A stretch of DNA of 64,000 nt, from NCBI GenBank assembly GCA_030549495.1, contig JAUIRK010000005.1, positions 62,001 to 126,000 of the forward strand, written 5' to 3'. Below the pieces are notes generated by a model. The model searched no databases. It was not told the DNA's origin and saw only the letters and a program-made list of their open reading frames with translations. Positions 1-13,678 of this stretch are shown one piece after another (within the stretch, counting starts at the first letter, position 1; each line of letters opens with the position of its first letter). This DNA comes from Nectonema munidae (Eukaryota; Nematomorpha; Nectonematoida; Nectonematidae). The translations under genes and the position numbers were made by a program.

Positions 1-189
1 TTCCTTCATTCAATGCCCAACAAAAGTCATTAAATGCAATTTTCCACAATTAAAAAAAACGTTGCACTAATTTTATAACAGTTTGGCTTTTTGATAACAT
101 TTAAATTTTTATGTCAATTATGTTTTAACATTGGCAATACCTTCCCAATAATCATTCTTAACAGACTTTCTTTTAAATAAGTCCTTCTT

Positions 190-620
190 ACTTTCAACCT
201 ATCATTGCTTATGGATAAGCTCTTGCATCCCGAAAAACTCAACATAGATTCTGTTAAGGCAGCCGATGAGTGGAAACATTTCACCTTTAAAATTTTTGTA
301 TCTTCTATTTCTTCAGATACTCCTGAGAAACTTAAAACTGAGAATTCTAAGTAATTATATTTCTGACACATTTTATAAATACATTGAGAACAAAAATATC
401 AAGAGGTTATCTCCAAGTTAGAAGCTCTCTACATAAAGAAGGATAACGGTTTTTCTCGATACATGTCTACAAAAGATGATGACCGCATTTTAGCAGCTAC
501 ATGTCGAACGCTTAAAACAAAGGTAGGGTAAATTGAAGGAAAATGTCTTAGAGATATGGGATCTACTGAAAACTTTGTAAAAAGAGCTGACAACATGTTT
601 ACCTCTTGGTGCAATAGTAC
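190..620 (+). mobile_element. Ty3/gypsy gag relic (fossil)
   Basis: Plus-strand translation gives pieces that resemble arthropod gypsy Gag: a segment near 215-290 with HPEKLNIDSVKAADEWKHF, then near 400-510 an ISKLEALYIKK stretch followed by a run ending in LKTK, the usual order in the capsid-like part of Mag/gypsy-type Gag. The relic is broken in several places and no LTR, protease or pol was found next to it. Family assignment rests on motif order only, so confidence is moderate; it could belong to the same lineage as the better preserved gypsy copy at 6.7 kb. Confidence 0.4.
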
Positions 621-1804
621 TATACTGCACCAATTCTAGGTTACTGTAAAGAAAAATGTCATTTAAGAGAAATAGGTACCATAACAAAAGCTTAAATGTT
701 TTGAAATACTTAGTTACATACAGTGATATTAGTATATGTTTGAGATTTTATAATTTAACCTAAAAGGAAAACTTACTTTTAGGAGAAGATGATTCAAAAA
801 TTAGTACACTCTTTAAATTAGTTGTTAGCAGAAACGTGGCTTATTGAATAAGAAATAAAAGAAATACATGGAAAGTAATACGTAGACATTTACAAAATTT
901 TTAGATCCATTATAACACTTCATCCAATTTAACGCCGGAGGCATCTTGGGCCTGGCTCCTGTTTTTATGGTCATATAACATGTGTTCCAGTAGATCTGAT
1001 ATAACACGGCTTCGTGGCTAGGACTAAAGTTTCTACTATATAATTGCATATTAAAGATACTAGAAAAGGATTTTATTGCAATTTATGCGCGAAATGAATC
1101 TCACAAGTCCAGGAACTTTAGGTTGAAAAAGAAGACAATGCATATCGCAGCTAAAGGAATTATCTATTTTTGAGGTTATATTTTCAAAGGTAAGCAAACT
1201 TTTTCTTTTTTTCAGTAGAGATATATTTATGAACATTTTAAGTATAGTATTGAAAATTAATATATTAAACTAGAAAATAACTTGACACATATTTTTAAAC
1301 AAATATCTCTATTCATTGTGTCTTTTTTCAGTTACATACGTTGTCTTGAGTTTATTTTACGTCCACTAAGATGCGTAGGCCTCACAGTTTGGGAACGGTA
1401 AGATTGAATATCAAAGTTTTAAACACTTGTATTTGTCATTTCATTTTTTTATAAAATTTTATATCAATATTTTTTCCAAATATTCAGATCATATGGCTCT
1501 TAAATCTCATTTTACGTCAGCCGACTCTTTTGGAAGCTTCGATAAAAATTGGTGGTTCTTCTAGTGTTAATACTAGAATTATTAATCTGTCAAATTGGCC
1601 GTTAAGTTATATTTGATCAAGTTAGATAAGACCTCTGTAGATTTAGAAACGAATTTATTACATTTTTCATATCTTACATCAATATTACTATTTGGGTACT
1701 CAGCTTTTTAACAAAAAAATAAAAATATCCCACTTAACACTGCGGTCAGAATGACCTTATAAAAATTTAATTTGTTCTTGTTTAATCTATTTAATGAGTC
1801 TTCT
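621..1804. other. No gene recognised
   Basis: AT-rich sequence without a recognisable protein or RNA. Two short open stretches at about 1331-1398 and 1485-1612 are flanked by acceptor- and donor-like sites but match nothing I know, so they are not called. Confidence 0.5.
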
Positions 1805-2830
1805 TCTTCTTTACAGCTTTATTAGTCCCTTTCAATACGGGCCCGCTGTTTGAGATGAGTCTTCTCCATCTGGCCCTGTCTATCACTATTTTTTAGTCAA
1901 TATTGAGTTCGAGATTCTTCTTTTTGCCGTCGGCCAGTCCTTCCATCTCATCTTGGGGTTTCCTCTCCTCCTTTTGCCATTCACTTGTAGGTCCATCATC
2001 TTCCCTTCAATACACTTCTCCCCTCTCCTGAGAATATGGTCAAACCATTTCAAGCGTTCTTCCTGCTCACGCTTACCACTTTTGCAGTTCCTCTTATAAC
2101 CTCGTTCTTTATTGTCTTTTTTCGTTACTCTGCTCATCCACCTTAACATTTTCATTTCAGCTGTTACAGTCTCTAGAGTCTAGGCCAGAGCAGAGCAGAT
2201 TTCAGAAATCTTTTATATACTTTTCCTTTTAGTTTCATAGACATTCTTCTGTCGCAGAGGACTCCCGTTATATCGCGCAAGTTTTTCCATCCTGCTTGAA
2301 TTCTTCTGTTTATTTCTATATCTTCGCTGCCCTCCTCCATCACAGTTGAACCAAGATATTTGAAGTTCTTTACTCTCTTTATTGGCTGTCCTAGTTTTAT
2401 ACTCCTCATGTTCTCATTTGTGTCTTGATCCCCATCTTCGTACTTCATCGCTAAGTATTCTGTTTTATTTTTGCTTATTCTTAGCCCTCGACTTCCCAAT
2501 ACCCTACGTTTACCTTCAACTTCTTGACTTGCTTCATCGACCACAACATCATCAGCGTATGCAATCTTCCGCGGAAATTCTTTCCTTATTACTTCTGTGG
2601 ATACAGCAAACACTACGTTGAAGAAGAAGGGGCTAAGACCTGAGCCCTGGTGTAGGCCTATCGTAACATCAAACTTCTTTGTTTTGCCTACCACCATTTT
2701 CACTCGCATCTTCACACTTCTTTACATTTCCCTATTCAACCTAACATATTTCTCTGGCACCAACATCTCCACACTTTTTGCCTCGGTATCCGATCATATG
2801 TTTTTTCCAAGTCTATAAATATATTTCTAA
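1805..2830 (-). mobile_element. RTE-like LINE, 5'-truncated RT and C-terminus
   Basis: Read on the minus strand from about 2825: DLEKTYDRIPRQKVWRC (RT motif A region), GLHQGSGLSP (motif B), IAYADDVVV (the YADD catalytic box), FKYLGSTV (motif E region) and RRIQAGWKNLRDITGVLCDR, a signature of RTE-clade and related endonuclease-reverse transcriptases. The C-terminal MKMLRWMSRVTKKD and RGNPKMRWKDW motifs lie at 1886-2155. The RT is open from 2715 to 2173, and the C-terminal part follows in another register. The endonuclease domain is absent, as expected for a 5'-truncated copy. The 3' end near 1805 shows CTTCTTCTTC on the plus strand, a short repeat of the kind that ends RTE elements. Non-functional. 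Confidence 0.87.
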
Positions 2831-5286
2831 TGTGTCATCTGCCTTAGAATGCATTTGTTGTTCCATTTTAATAAGATGAGTTTCAAAAAAAATCATCTAT
2901 TCAAAGAGTATAATTGGAAAGAGTTATATAACATGTAACTAATGGAGTTAATTGAATATTGGAGAATAATTGAATAATAATAATAAATTGCAGTTTAATT
3001 GAATATTGGTGTCATAACGCTAAAACAAAAATATATCTTGAAAAATCTGCTTTTTACATAGGTGGAGCTGCATAGGAAAAATGGTTGATGGGCTGCGCGT
3101 ATAATCTAACAAAATTCAGCTTGAAGAACACTTTTCGTTATCCGAACGAACCAAAACACGATTTGCTCGGATACCAGAGGATGCAGTGAAGTAAATATTA
3201 AGGAATTCATAACGCTGTTTTATTTACAGATTGTTACTGACTTTTGCAATAGTTGTCAAAAAGGGAGCAACAATTCATTCTAATATATTTTTTGCTTTAA
3301 AATATGCTATTTTTATATACATATAAACTTTATGAGAAATGATGAGCAAACAAATCTATCGATTGCAAAAAAATATTGAGCGCGATGGTTCGTTTTAGTA
3401 TTCGTCCGTTTAATGAATGCGAATATTTAAAAGGTTTTCAAGGCGTCTCTTCGCCGAAGCTCTAGCCCGGTCCTGCTACGGATGAAGATGTTCTTAAAAA
3501 AGTGCTTCTTAAGGGGAGGTAAAATTTTTAAATGCATTTATTATAAATGGCGAACACACTGGTATTTCTCAACTGTAAAAGCAGAATCTTTTAAAGGAAA
3601 CAGTAAGAAAAAGGAAAGATTCATGATTGAAAAGGCTGCAGCACTGCTCATTTAAAGTGATGTCTGTTGCTATTTGTAGGTTTTCGGAGAAAAAACTATT
3701 TTTCTTGTTTTTAAGGGAGACCAAATCAACTTTTTGTAGTAGACACAAGCAGCAAATAAAATCAGCAGCACGATATATGTCTAAAAACAAAAGTTTCAGA
3801 TTAGGTTTACGGATACATAAAAATTTAACATGGTTTTATACTCCATAAAAAAAAGACTTTTCTGAGATTTCAAGCACTGAGGGGGGTGGAGTGGTTAGTA
3901 GATAGGCATCACTTCTGTGGACTGCAATAAAATCATTATCAAACGGCCGTTATGGATGGGATATCAATTTCGAAAATGTGAGTTTTGTGCTTTTGCCAGT
4001 AAATAATAATAATAGGGAGCTATTTGACGCTAAATAATTGCAATTAAAGGCTATTTAAACTATTAACATGTAGGTATTGATTGCTTATATGCTTTAGATT
4101 AGAATAAGTACTAAATAATGGCAAAAAGAAAATCTGCTAGCTATCCATAAACTAGATCTCTTTTACTTTTTGTTGATGAGTTCACGGCTTTTTTTGCCTC
4201 AACAACGGGAACACGAGACTTCAAAAAAGCGAAATTTCGTCGACAAAAAAACGAAATTTTGTCCACAGCCAAGACGAGTTTTCGTCGACAAATATAAATC
4301 TAAGAATTTTTAATATTTTACCTTTCGAATAAACTCTTTTGGGGCTTCACAAAATATATTTTTTTATTTATCTCGTGTTTTATTGACAACAGGAAAGCAT
4401 AAAATTTTCAATATTTTATATAATATATTGAAGAAACTTTAGCGGAAGCTTTCTTTGTCGTTAATAAAATGAAATTTTTCTTAATATTTCATTTGATTCA
4501 AAGTTTTAGAGCCTTTTTTCTAAATTTGATCTCATCAAGATTTCCATTAACATCAATTTCCTGTATAATTTTGACTAAAAAATGCGACACTATAATAATG
4601 CATGCCACTCGGCGAATCAAATTTTGATTTCGTAATGCCTACAAGCCCATGATAACATGGAATTTAATGACTCTTTTCAATAAAAATTTATTTACAAAAA
4701 ATTCTTTTCATTTTTTTTCAATAAAATTAAAATTAGAAGTAATTTTTTGTAAATAAATTTAAAATTAGTTGAAACATTTTTGGGTCGTTGTTTCCCAGCC
4801 AGTTTCAGTCAAAATATTGCATGGATATTATTTATTTATATGTGAACTTGATACAAATAAAAAAAAGACCTCTATCTGTTTGTGCTTCTTGCATGCGTAT
4901 GTCCAAATAATTGACAGAGCTTTGTAGGAATCCTTTGGCAGCCAGAATTTTAAGGACTAATCATCATCTGCTTTCTTTTCATCCCGATTTTATATATTTA
5001 AACAGACCATTTTAACTCCGTGGGAAATTGGCCAAAGTTCCCCACAAAAGTCCAAAATATTTCTTATTGGAATGAAAACATCCTCTTGTATTCAAAATAA
5101 AATTTGAAATGACTTCAACCATAAAATATGTTTGCGGTCAATGAACTTTAGTTTCAGACCTAAAAATGGCTTCATCATACTACGATTCGGAAATTACCGA
5201 AAATATCATTACCCGTAAATCCTCTGATAGAAAATATTTTTTCATTGCTTATTAAAACCTTTGAAATTAGATTCAATTAAAGAAGT
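2831..5286. other. No gene recognised
   Basis: About 2.4 kb of AT-rich DNA. Overlapping open frames on both strands at 3569-3848 have no recognisable motif and look like chance. A stretch at 4200-4290 repeats the word GAAATTTCGTCGAC and variants three times. I looked here on the minus strand for the missing last exon of cytochrome c1 and did not find a convincing membrane anchor. Confidence 0.5.
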
Positions 5287-5472
5287 TCAGCATAAATTAT
5301 AAAAATGAGAACCAACGATATTTATTATTTTGAAAAGAAATATGATTTTAAAAAACATACGGCTTCTAAGGTTTTCGAGGATAATCGAGAACGAATCTTT
5401 GATAATAAAAAAACGGCCTGCACAAGAAAAAGCTCTTTCGCACTCTACGCTTGTTGCTCTTTTTGTTCTCAA
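5287..5472 (-). mobile_element. hAT transposase C-terminal dimerisation remnant
   Basis: The minus-strand frame reads RTKRATSVECERAFSCAGRF, followed by ENLRSRMFFK. The pattern S-V-x-x-E-R-x-F-S followed about 20 residues later by a helix with L-R-x-x-M is the hAT dimerisation domain at the transposase C-terminus. Nothing upstream (minus strand, above 5530) could be tied to the catalytic domain and no terminal repeats were identified, so this is a tail fragment of a plain DNA transposon. Confidence 0.65.
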
Positions 5473-6247
5473 ATAACTTCATTTCTTTACTCAAATCGGT
5501 TTCGGTATTTAGTCATGAAGAAAGTATGAGGTAGATTATTGCTTAATTTTTTTTAAATTCATATTATACCGGTAAAGAAGTTTTCCAAACTTTTATTTTC
5601 AATTTCAAACATTATCTTCGGTTTGGTCAGGTAAATAAAGAGGTGATTTTGCAAAAAAAATTTTAGTTTTCGAACCCTACATCATACTCCGCCTAAAACG
5701 TTCATTTAATTTTTTTTCGGTCAGAAAATATCAGTATTCAAAATGAAATAAAAATTTTATTCCATTTGCGCATGCCTCGTTACCTTTAAGACGAAAGTTA
5801 AAAATTTTAAAAAAAAAAAGTTTTTTTAGCGTTTAACTTTTTTCGGCTCGAAATCACCATAATATTCAGATGGGTCAAGAAGGGGCTCTAGCTGCCCGCC
5901 CTAATAATATTTCCAAAAGAATAAAAAAAACTTCTCGTCACCGCATCCCAGCGCCTTTTCTACAGATGACTGATGAAAGAAATGAGATTGTGACTACGTT
6001 ATTCCTTCTAAATTTTTTTCTCGCTACGGGCCTCTATTCAGCATGAAATTTTGACATAAACGTTGCATTATTCACCAAAATAGAAAAACAAATATTTAGG
6101 TTTGTTCTTCAGATTGTAACAGGTATAACGCAAATTTTGGGCAATTTCTCTTTTCCTTTCTACTTTTTGGGGCTTAAATGGATAAAGTTGAGTAAAGTCT
6201 GCTAATAGCATTTTTAGATGAAAATATATCAAGAAAGACGATCTTAC
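5473..6247. other. No gene recognised; lies 3' of the last CYC1 exon seen
   Basis: Non-coding on the available evidence. By position it should be the beginning of the CYC1 intron after the exon ending at 6248. No acceptor followed by a hydrophobic anchor plus basic tail was found. Confidence 0.5.
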
Positions 6248-9200
6248 CTTAATCATAATGCGTTTTTTGTATAATATTTCAGGCTCACTCGTCACTCGCA
6301 AAAAAGTTGCAACATCCTTTGCCATTTGACTAGTTGTAGCAGGAGTACCTGAAAAGCAGACAAAAATGTTATTCATTGTAGCGAAATTTTGGGGGAAAGC
6401 GAAATCTCATCATGCATTACTAATGTCTACATTTAAAGCCACAAGCAGGTAAGTTAAAGAATCGGCAAAAATGTAAGATTCTTTAACATAAATACGCAAA
6501 ATAAAATAAAATAAATAATATTAATCGTCTAGGTATAATTTTAAAATCGTCTGCGTTTATCAATGCTCTTTAATACAAATCTTCTGCTTTGCATTAGATA
6601 TCGTCTGATTATTCTGGTCGTTAACGAGTTAAGAAAGATTTTTTGCTTTTATTAATCGAAACATATACACACCAAAGCTCAAAGAAGCCACACAATGCGC
6701 TAGAGCAATGGAACAGACTCAGCTGCGTTCAGAAGCTTACATACTGAAGAAGATTCTTTTAAACCCGCGACTACCGCTACTCTTTCTTCAGATGTAAAAT
6801 CGCAAGATACTCCTACCAATTTTTCTGTACCTCCTAACCGATCTTCAGACGTAATTGCAGCTATTCCTACACCCAAGCTTAATACTGGTCACTGTTTCAA
6901 TTGTGGTGGCAAACGCCATCCTGAAGACGATCGACGCCAATGCCCTGCCCGTGAAGCCACTTGTCGAAAATGCGGAAGCTTGGGCACTTCGCAAAGGTTT
7001 GTCGTTCGAGTACTTCGCGCACTTCACATTCCTATGCTCTCGTCTTAGCCAGTGCTAAGAATAACTCTAAATCTCTTCCTATCACTAAATCCATGCTATT
7101 AAGAGGCCATTCAGTGAATGCACTTATAGACACTGGTAGCTCTGACAACTTTACCAGCGACGGTATTGTTAAGAAGCTGAAATTACCGACTTTCAAGCTA
7201 GATTCTACGGTCTGCATGGCCACATATCTGCGCTTTCTCTAAAGTTGAGCAAGTATTGCTTAGAAAATTTTACATTTGATGATCGAAAGTATAATGATAT
7301 TAGCTTTACTCTCCTTTCGGTTTTATGCACCGACTTAATTCTCGGAGTTCCGTTTCTTAAGTTGCATCAAAGCGTAAAGGTTTCCTTCAAGAGGATCCAA
7401 AGATCCCCTAGATGTCTGTGCTGTGGCCAAAGCTTGGTGCTCGCATGTAAAGCTATTTTGTAATTTGACCCCAAACTGCTCTCCCATTAGTACAAAGCCA
7501 CGAAAATGTAGTTCAGAAGATATGCGTTTGATAGAAAAAGAAATTAAACAGTTATTAGACGATGATGTTATTGAGACTAGCTTTTCACCTTGGCGAGCTC
7601 AAATTGTCGTTACTAACCTAAAGAAACGTTTGGTGGTGGACTTCTCTAAAACGATCAACCGCTACACACTTCTTGACGCCTATCCTCTACCTCAAATTGA
7701 AGACGTCGCAAATTGCATAGCCCAATATCGATTTTTCAGTGTGATCGACCTTTCGAAAGCCTGTTATCAAATTGAAATTGGCCCGAAAGATCGACCATAC
7801 ACGGCTTTTCAAGCAGGAAACCAACTCTATCAGTTTAAGAGATTACCCATGGGTGTTACCAATGGCGTTTCAGCATTCCAACTAGTGTGTCCACTTTAAG
7901 GACCTTTTTTCATTCCCCGGGGAACGAGGACCTCGTAATTTTTGAAATATTTCCCCGGGGAAGAAAAAGCGATTTTTTCACAATAAAAAAACTCTTCTAA
8001 AATGAAAAAATATAAAGTATTCTGAAAGTTTTTTATTAGTTCAAAAGTTGAATAAAATATCTAATAAATACTAGGGTGTTCAAAGTTTCATCGTTCAACT
8101 GGTTTCCTATTTTCGTAGAAAAATATCTCATTGATGAAAACACTCGTTCGGAGTCTACAACAGATGTTGGTTTTATGCTTTTTAAATTCTTGAACAGATT
8201 TTCCAAAACTTTGGGCCTTCTTTTTGTTTCCAAATAAAGGTCAAACGTTTTTTTTCATTATTTTATTTCTGCTTTAACACGACTTTTTTTGTTTCATCAA
8301 AAAATGTAGATTTAAAAATTTGATTTGACTTAAAATTATAAAATTAGCCTAAAATTTTCATCAAACAGTTCAGCCCAGAAGCAAATCGAAAAACTCAAAA
8401 CTCATCGGGGAGTCGAGGAATGAGTTTCGAGGACAAGGAGTAAAAATTTAAGAAATTCCCCGGGGAATAGGCGATGAGGATCCCCAGGGTGGACACCCTA
8501 ATTCCAACCTTTTATGAACTCTTTTATCTCTGATAATAATGTTTCTGATACCTTTTCCTATATCGACGATATCACTATTTGCGGGAAAGCGAAGAGCGAA
8601 CACGACGCTAATCTGCAGGGTTTCCTAGATGCTGCCTCGAAGTATAATCTTCAGCTGAACCAGGAAAAGTCCAAGTTTTGCCTTACTTCTATCAACGTTG
8701 TCAGATATAGAATAAGTGATGGACAACTAAAGCGCGATACTGAACGAATGAGACCTCTTTTAGAAATGAGCCCTCCTTCAGACTCTAAAAGATTACAAAG
8801 ATGCATCGGAATGTTTGCGTACTATTCAAAGTTGATACCCAACTTCTCTAGGAAAATCCGAGCTCTTGCCGAAAACAAAGCATTTCCCATGTCCCCTGCT
8901 GCCGTGAAATCCTTTGAAGAACTTAAAAAAGATGTCGCCCACTCTTCAGTTAAAGTTATCGACGATGAGCTGCCTCTTGTCATCGAAACAGATGCTTCAG
9001 AAAAGGCGATAGGAGGAACTCTTCTACAAGCCGGACGACCGGTAGCGTTCTTTTCTCGTGCATTGAATAAATCAGAAGTACGCCACCATATCGTGAAAAA
9101 GAAGGCATACGCTATTGTTTAATGTGTTCGTAAGTGGAGAAGTATCCTCGCGGGTAAACATTTTTGCATAATCACTGACCAGCAAGCTGTCTTTTTTATG

Positions 9201-12200
9201 TTCTCGACGTCCAACAGAGGAAAAATCAAAAACGAGAAGATAATGCGATGGAAAATGGAGCTCTTACCAGATATAAAACATCGCCCAGGGAAGAGTAATA
9301 TAGTAGCCGATACCCTATCACGAACTTGCTCGGCGGTTTCCTCATTAGAGCATCTAAAGAGCGTGCACGACTCTCTAGTACATCCCGGTATACAGCGTTT
9401 CTGGCATTTTGTGCGCTCTAGAAACATGCCCTACTCTCTCGACCAAGTCCGTCGTGTCGTCTCGGACGTGTTGTTTGTGCCAAAGTAAAACCTCAGTTTT
9501 TAAAATCTGCAGATACTACTCTTCTTTGTGCAACAGCTCCTTTCCAACGCCTTTCAGTCGACTTCAAAGGATCACTTCCAGTGTCTTCGTCGTCCTCTCA
9601 GTACATTCTCACTGTCGTAGACGAATATAGTCGATTTCCATTCGCGTTCCCTTGTCGAGAGAGTACTTCTCGAACAGCTATTGAGTGCCTTACCTCTCTC
9701 TTCTCTATCTTCGGACTGCCGTCATTCATACACTCAGACCGTGGAACCCCTTTCACGTTACAGGAGTTTAAAAGCTTTCTACTACGTTTCGGAATTAGTA
9801 GAAGTAATACAACCGCTTACAACCCAAGAGGTAACAGTCAATGCGAGCATTACACTGGGAATATATGGGACATGATTTCATTAGCGTTGGAGTCCAAGAA
9901 ACTACCTACGAATGCAAGGCAGGATGTGCTAATGGAATCCTCACGAGCGCATGTTCAATTTTGTAAGGCGCTGATCCTCTGGCTCTGCAAACCTGGTGTA
10001 GTACTTCTCAGAAAGTTTAACAATAGAAGCAAGTATGATCCTATTGTCGAACTTCTGGAGGCCAACCCTACTCATGCTAGGATCAGACACAATGATGGGC
10101 AAGAAGATTCCGTATCCCTACGGCACTTAGCACGATACCTGAGGTCTAGTGCGGGAGGCGATTGTAGCGAAATAACGCCCGAACGTACCTTTCAAGGTGA
10201 AGACATTATAGCTTTCAAACCTCAGCCCTCAACGGAAGATGGTAGCTTAAATTTTTCCCCAACATCGGACGACGCCGTTCTAGAAGCCAAAAACCAAGCC
10301 TGTACATCGTTTAAACCTATAAAATACTTATCCTATTTTGCGTCGGGTGATTGTTATGATTTTATTTTCCTTTCAATCTTACTTTATAATGGCGGCATTT
10401 CCTTTAATGGCTACTCCTTTTCTTTCTACGTGGTTCGTTTTTATTTTCATTCGTTATTACAACCTACTTTGTAAATGCTTGCTTTATCTTACCTTTATTT
10501 TATACCCGTATTTATTTTAAGATAATTTAAATTTGATGAAAAAGCCTTTCGTAGGTCTTTTATTTCATTTTCCTTTCTTCGTACTCTACAACAAAAACCA
10601 AATCAAAAGTATTGTGTAACTTTATTCTCAAAAACAGAACTCACTTTGTTCTAATGAATTCAATGTTCACATTGAAAAGACATCCTTAAGTTCTCTTTAA
10701 AGTTTAATTTGCAATCTAGGAACTATTGAAAAGTCTAAATTGAGCTTCATTTTGACGTTTCCTTGAGAGACGAAGCTATGAAAAGAAGAAACAATTATAA
10801 ACTCAAAAAGATAAACTCGTTGCACAAACCCTTATATTTTTTACATTTAAACTTTTTCGAAATAATAATTTAAAGTAAAAAGTTATTTTTTAAAGTTTAT
10901 CTTAATGTGGATATGATCGAATCATGTTTAAAAAGCAGAAAAATGGCAAATTTAAAGTTTCGTGAGATCTTAGGTTATATTCTAAGTAATATCAAAAGGC
11001 TTAGTTAGAGCTACAAAAGTCTAAAACGGTTAGGAAACAAAAAATTATAAACAAAAATAACAAAATAAAAAACGTATAAAATTTAATAGTGCATAGATGT
11101 AAAATAGAAGTCGTTATAGACAAAAGACTTTTGCATGCATATGCAAATTTTGGTGAAAATGCATTCTCAAAAAACGAATATATCACAACTCTAAAATTTT
11201 TAATAATTAACACTATTTTTCATAAATTGTATTGTCAAAATAACTAACATAATACTAATACAAAGAATTTCCAACAATAGAAAACTTTTTATAGTATTGT
11301 CTCTAAAGATTAGTTTACTATTATTCCATTTAAAAAACAATTACCAACAAACATTTTTAAAGAATGAGATTTCTTAAAGTTAAAAAATTCCTTCGATAAA
11401 AATGGTATTCCATAATGCAACCAAATTTAATACTATCATATCATTCTTAAAAGGCCTCAAAAATGGCAACTCTAAAGTTTTAAAAAATTTTTTTATAAAA
11501 TTTGTTAGTATTTGATTGACAGAAAAAAAACAATACCAGGGGATGCATTTTTAGAAATTTAACCTTTTTAAAAATAATAATAGAGTTTATATCATCGAAT
11601 CATGTTTAAAAAGCGGAAAAATGGCAAATTTGAAGTTTTATGAAATTTTAAATTATATTCTAAGAAATATCAAAGGGCTTAGTTAGAGCTTTAATTTGAC
11701 ATGTCACTTGTTTAAAACGGTTAAGAAACAAAAAAGTTATAAACAAAAATAACAAAATAAAAGCGTATATAGAACTCGCTATGGAACAAGGACTGTTGCA
11801 GGCATATGCAAATTCTCTGCAAAAACTCTATTTCCCTGGTGCGCATACGTGTGGTGTATGCTTACTATGGTAATAGCTAATAATATATGGCCAGAAGGAT
11901 CGAAAGGTGCAAAAAGTTCTGATGAGTCGTGAAATTTTGTATATAGAGACCTGATGAGTTAATCCTTAGTTTAACGCTAATAACTCGAAAACTAAAACGA
12001 TTTTTCAAACAAATTTGGAGACATGCAACATACAATAACTATATTAACCTATCTACTCAAAATTTGAAAAATTTTGTTTTATAGTTTTTTTGCAAATCAT
12101 TTCCTATAAAAATGGTAGGTATATCGTCCTATATACATATATCACCTTTTTTTTTTTGAAAAATTTAATGTTTAATATCTTTTCCAAAAGTTGTTCACAT

Positions 12201-13641
12201 TTTTTGAAATTTTGAAATAAGGTTCCATTTTTATATGTTAACAGCTATGCAAAGTTTGGTCAGTTTAATCTAAAAAATTTTTTTGTGATAATCTTTATTT
12301 ACTCATTTAAAAGTTTTGTGCCATTTGACATTTTTTTACAAAAAAAAATAGTCATAGTTGCAATTTATCAGGGTCATATTCATTTATCACGATTGATTAA
12401 GCAGAAAAAGAATTCCCTACCATCTTCATATTCAATGAGGTCGTCGTAAAGAGGTCTAGCCATGGAAATGATTCCTCCTGGAAAGTAGGCGTTGAAGTGC
12501 TTTCCCTCGTCCACCACAATGCCTTCAGGAGCTTCGTCGTAATAGCCGTTGAGAAGAGAGAAGATGTAATCCTCATATCCTTTGCGCGCTCGAACAATCA
12601 ATGACAGGTCTGGAGGAAGAGCGCCATTATTTGCTGCCCGTGCAGCATTATCATTTTCATAGGGTGGTACAATAGGGTCATTCGGCGCTCTTGGCCTCAT
12701 TTTCCTTTCTCCAAGGTCATCTGGTTCTCCAAGAATTTCTTGCTAAAATATACGAATGTATATCGTAATCCATTTGATCCCAACGACACGTCAAAATGAA
12801 ATCGATTTCTTGATTTTAAGATAGCTCTATATATCACATTACTAAACCTTGTGTGCTATTCCCCAGTACAAATGGATCGATGATTATTACAAATTATTTA
12901 CAGCTGGTAAATCTGAAATTCAAGTTAAGCCGCCTTCTAGAAGCGTAGCATGGTATTATTAAGGATTAATTCACCAAAGGAGTAAGATTCCGATTCCGAT
13001 TCCGCGGGGCCTTCTTGATTTAAATAATTTACCTGCATTTTTGGAAAATCAGACTGAGTTAACGCATTTAGCATTCATTCAACAGTACGTAAGTTCATCA
13101 GATAAAACTGCTAAACTTTATAGAGATATTAAAATTAAATCTGAAGAAAACGATTTTCTATATTTTCGCTAGTCAAAGTTGTTTTTCTTGTTTGACGCAT
13201 ATATCTATAGAGTCCCGGTTTGCCGTTGATTTCTTGCATTTTTAAGCAGTAATATTATACCTCAAACTTTCTGCTTGTTTAAATCTAGATCGTGAGCATA
13301 TATAGAGCTTAGCATTTGAAACAAAAGTGTATGTATCTTATTTCGAAACTGTTTGAAATTTCGTTATGTTATTTTTTTTTATCACATATTGCATTTGGCA
13401 AAGAAGGCTCAAACATTTATGTTTAACCCATTAAGTCCCAATGCTCCCATTTGGAAACATAAATAATTTCATTTTTATTTTAATTTTTAGTGTATATTTT
13501 TTACTTTCTTTCTTTTAATTTTGTTTCAAAATTCTAAATCCCCCTTTTTTTTCTCCCCTCTTTTTTTTTTTTACTTTACACTTTTTAAGGGGCTGGGGCT
13601 TTTGGTTTTTATAAAAAATAATTATTTTTATTAAAATAATA

Positions 13642-13678
<37 letters not shown>

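Noticed and set aside
1331-1620. Two spliced exons with a 50-residue product starting MRRPHSLG
   Set aside because: The splice-like sites exist, but the product is short, hydrophobic by composition and unlike any protein I know. AT-rich DNA makes such pairs by chance.
3569-3848. Overlapping open frames on both strands near 3.6-3.8 kb
   Set aside because: No conserved motif, amino acid use follows the local base composition, and no splice sites make sense of them.
4990-5030. Last exon of cytochrome c1 (a minus-strand KWSV followed by a stop)
   Set aside because: The expected KWSVLKSRK-like tail is not preceded by a hydrophobic anchor or an acceptor, and it stops too early.
11926-11990. CTGATGAGTCGTGAAA, resembling a hammerhead ribozyme core
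   Set aside because: No flanking segments pair to form the required stems I and III, and stem II would have almost no base pairs.
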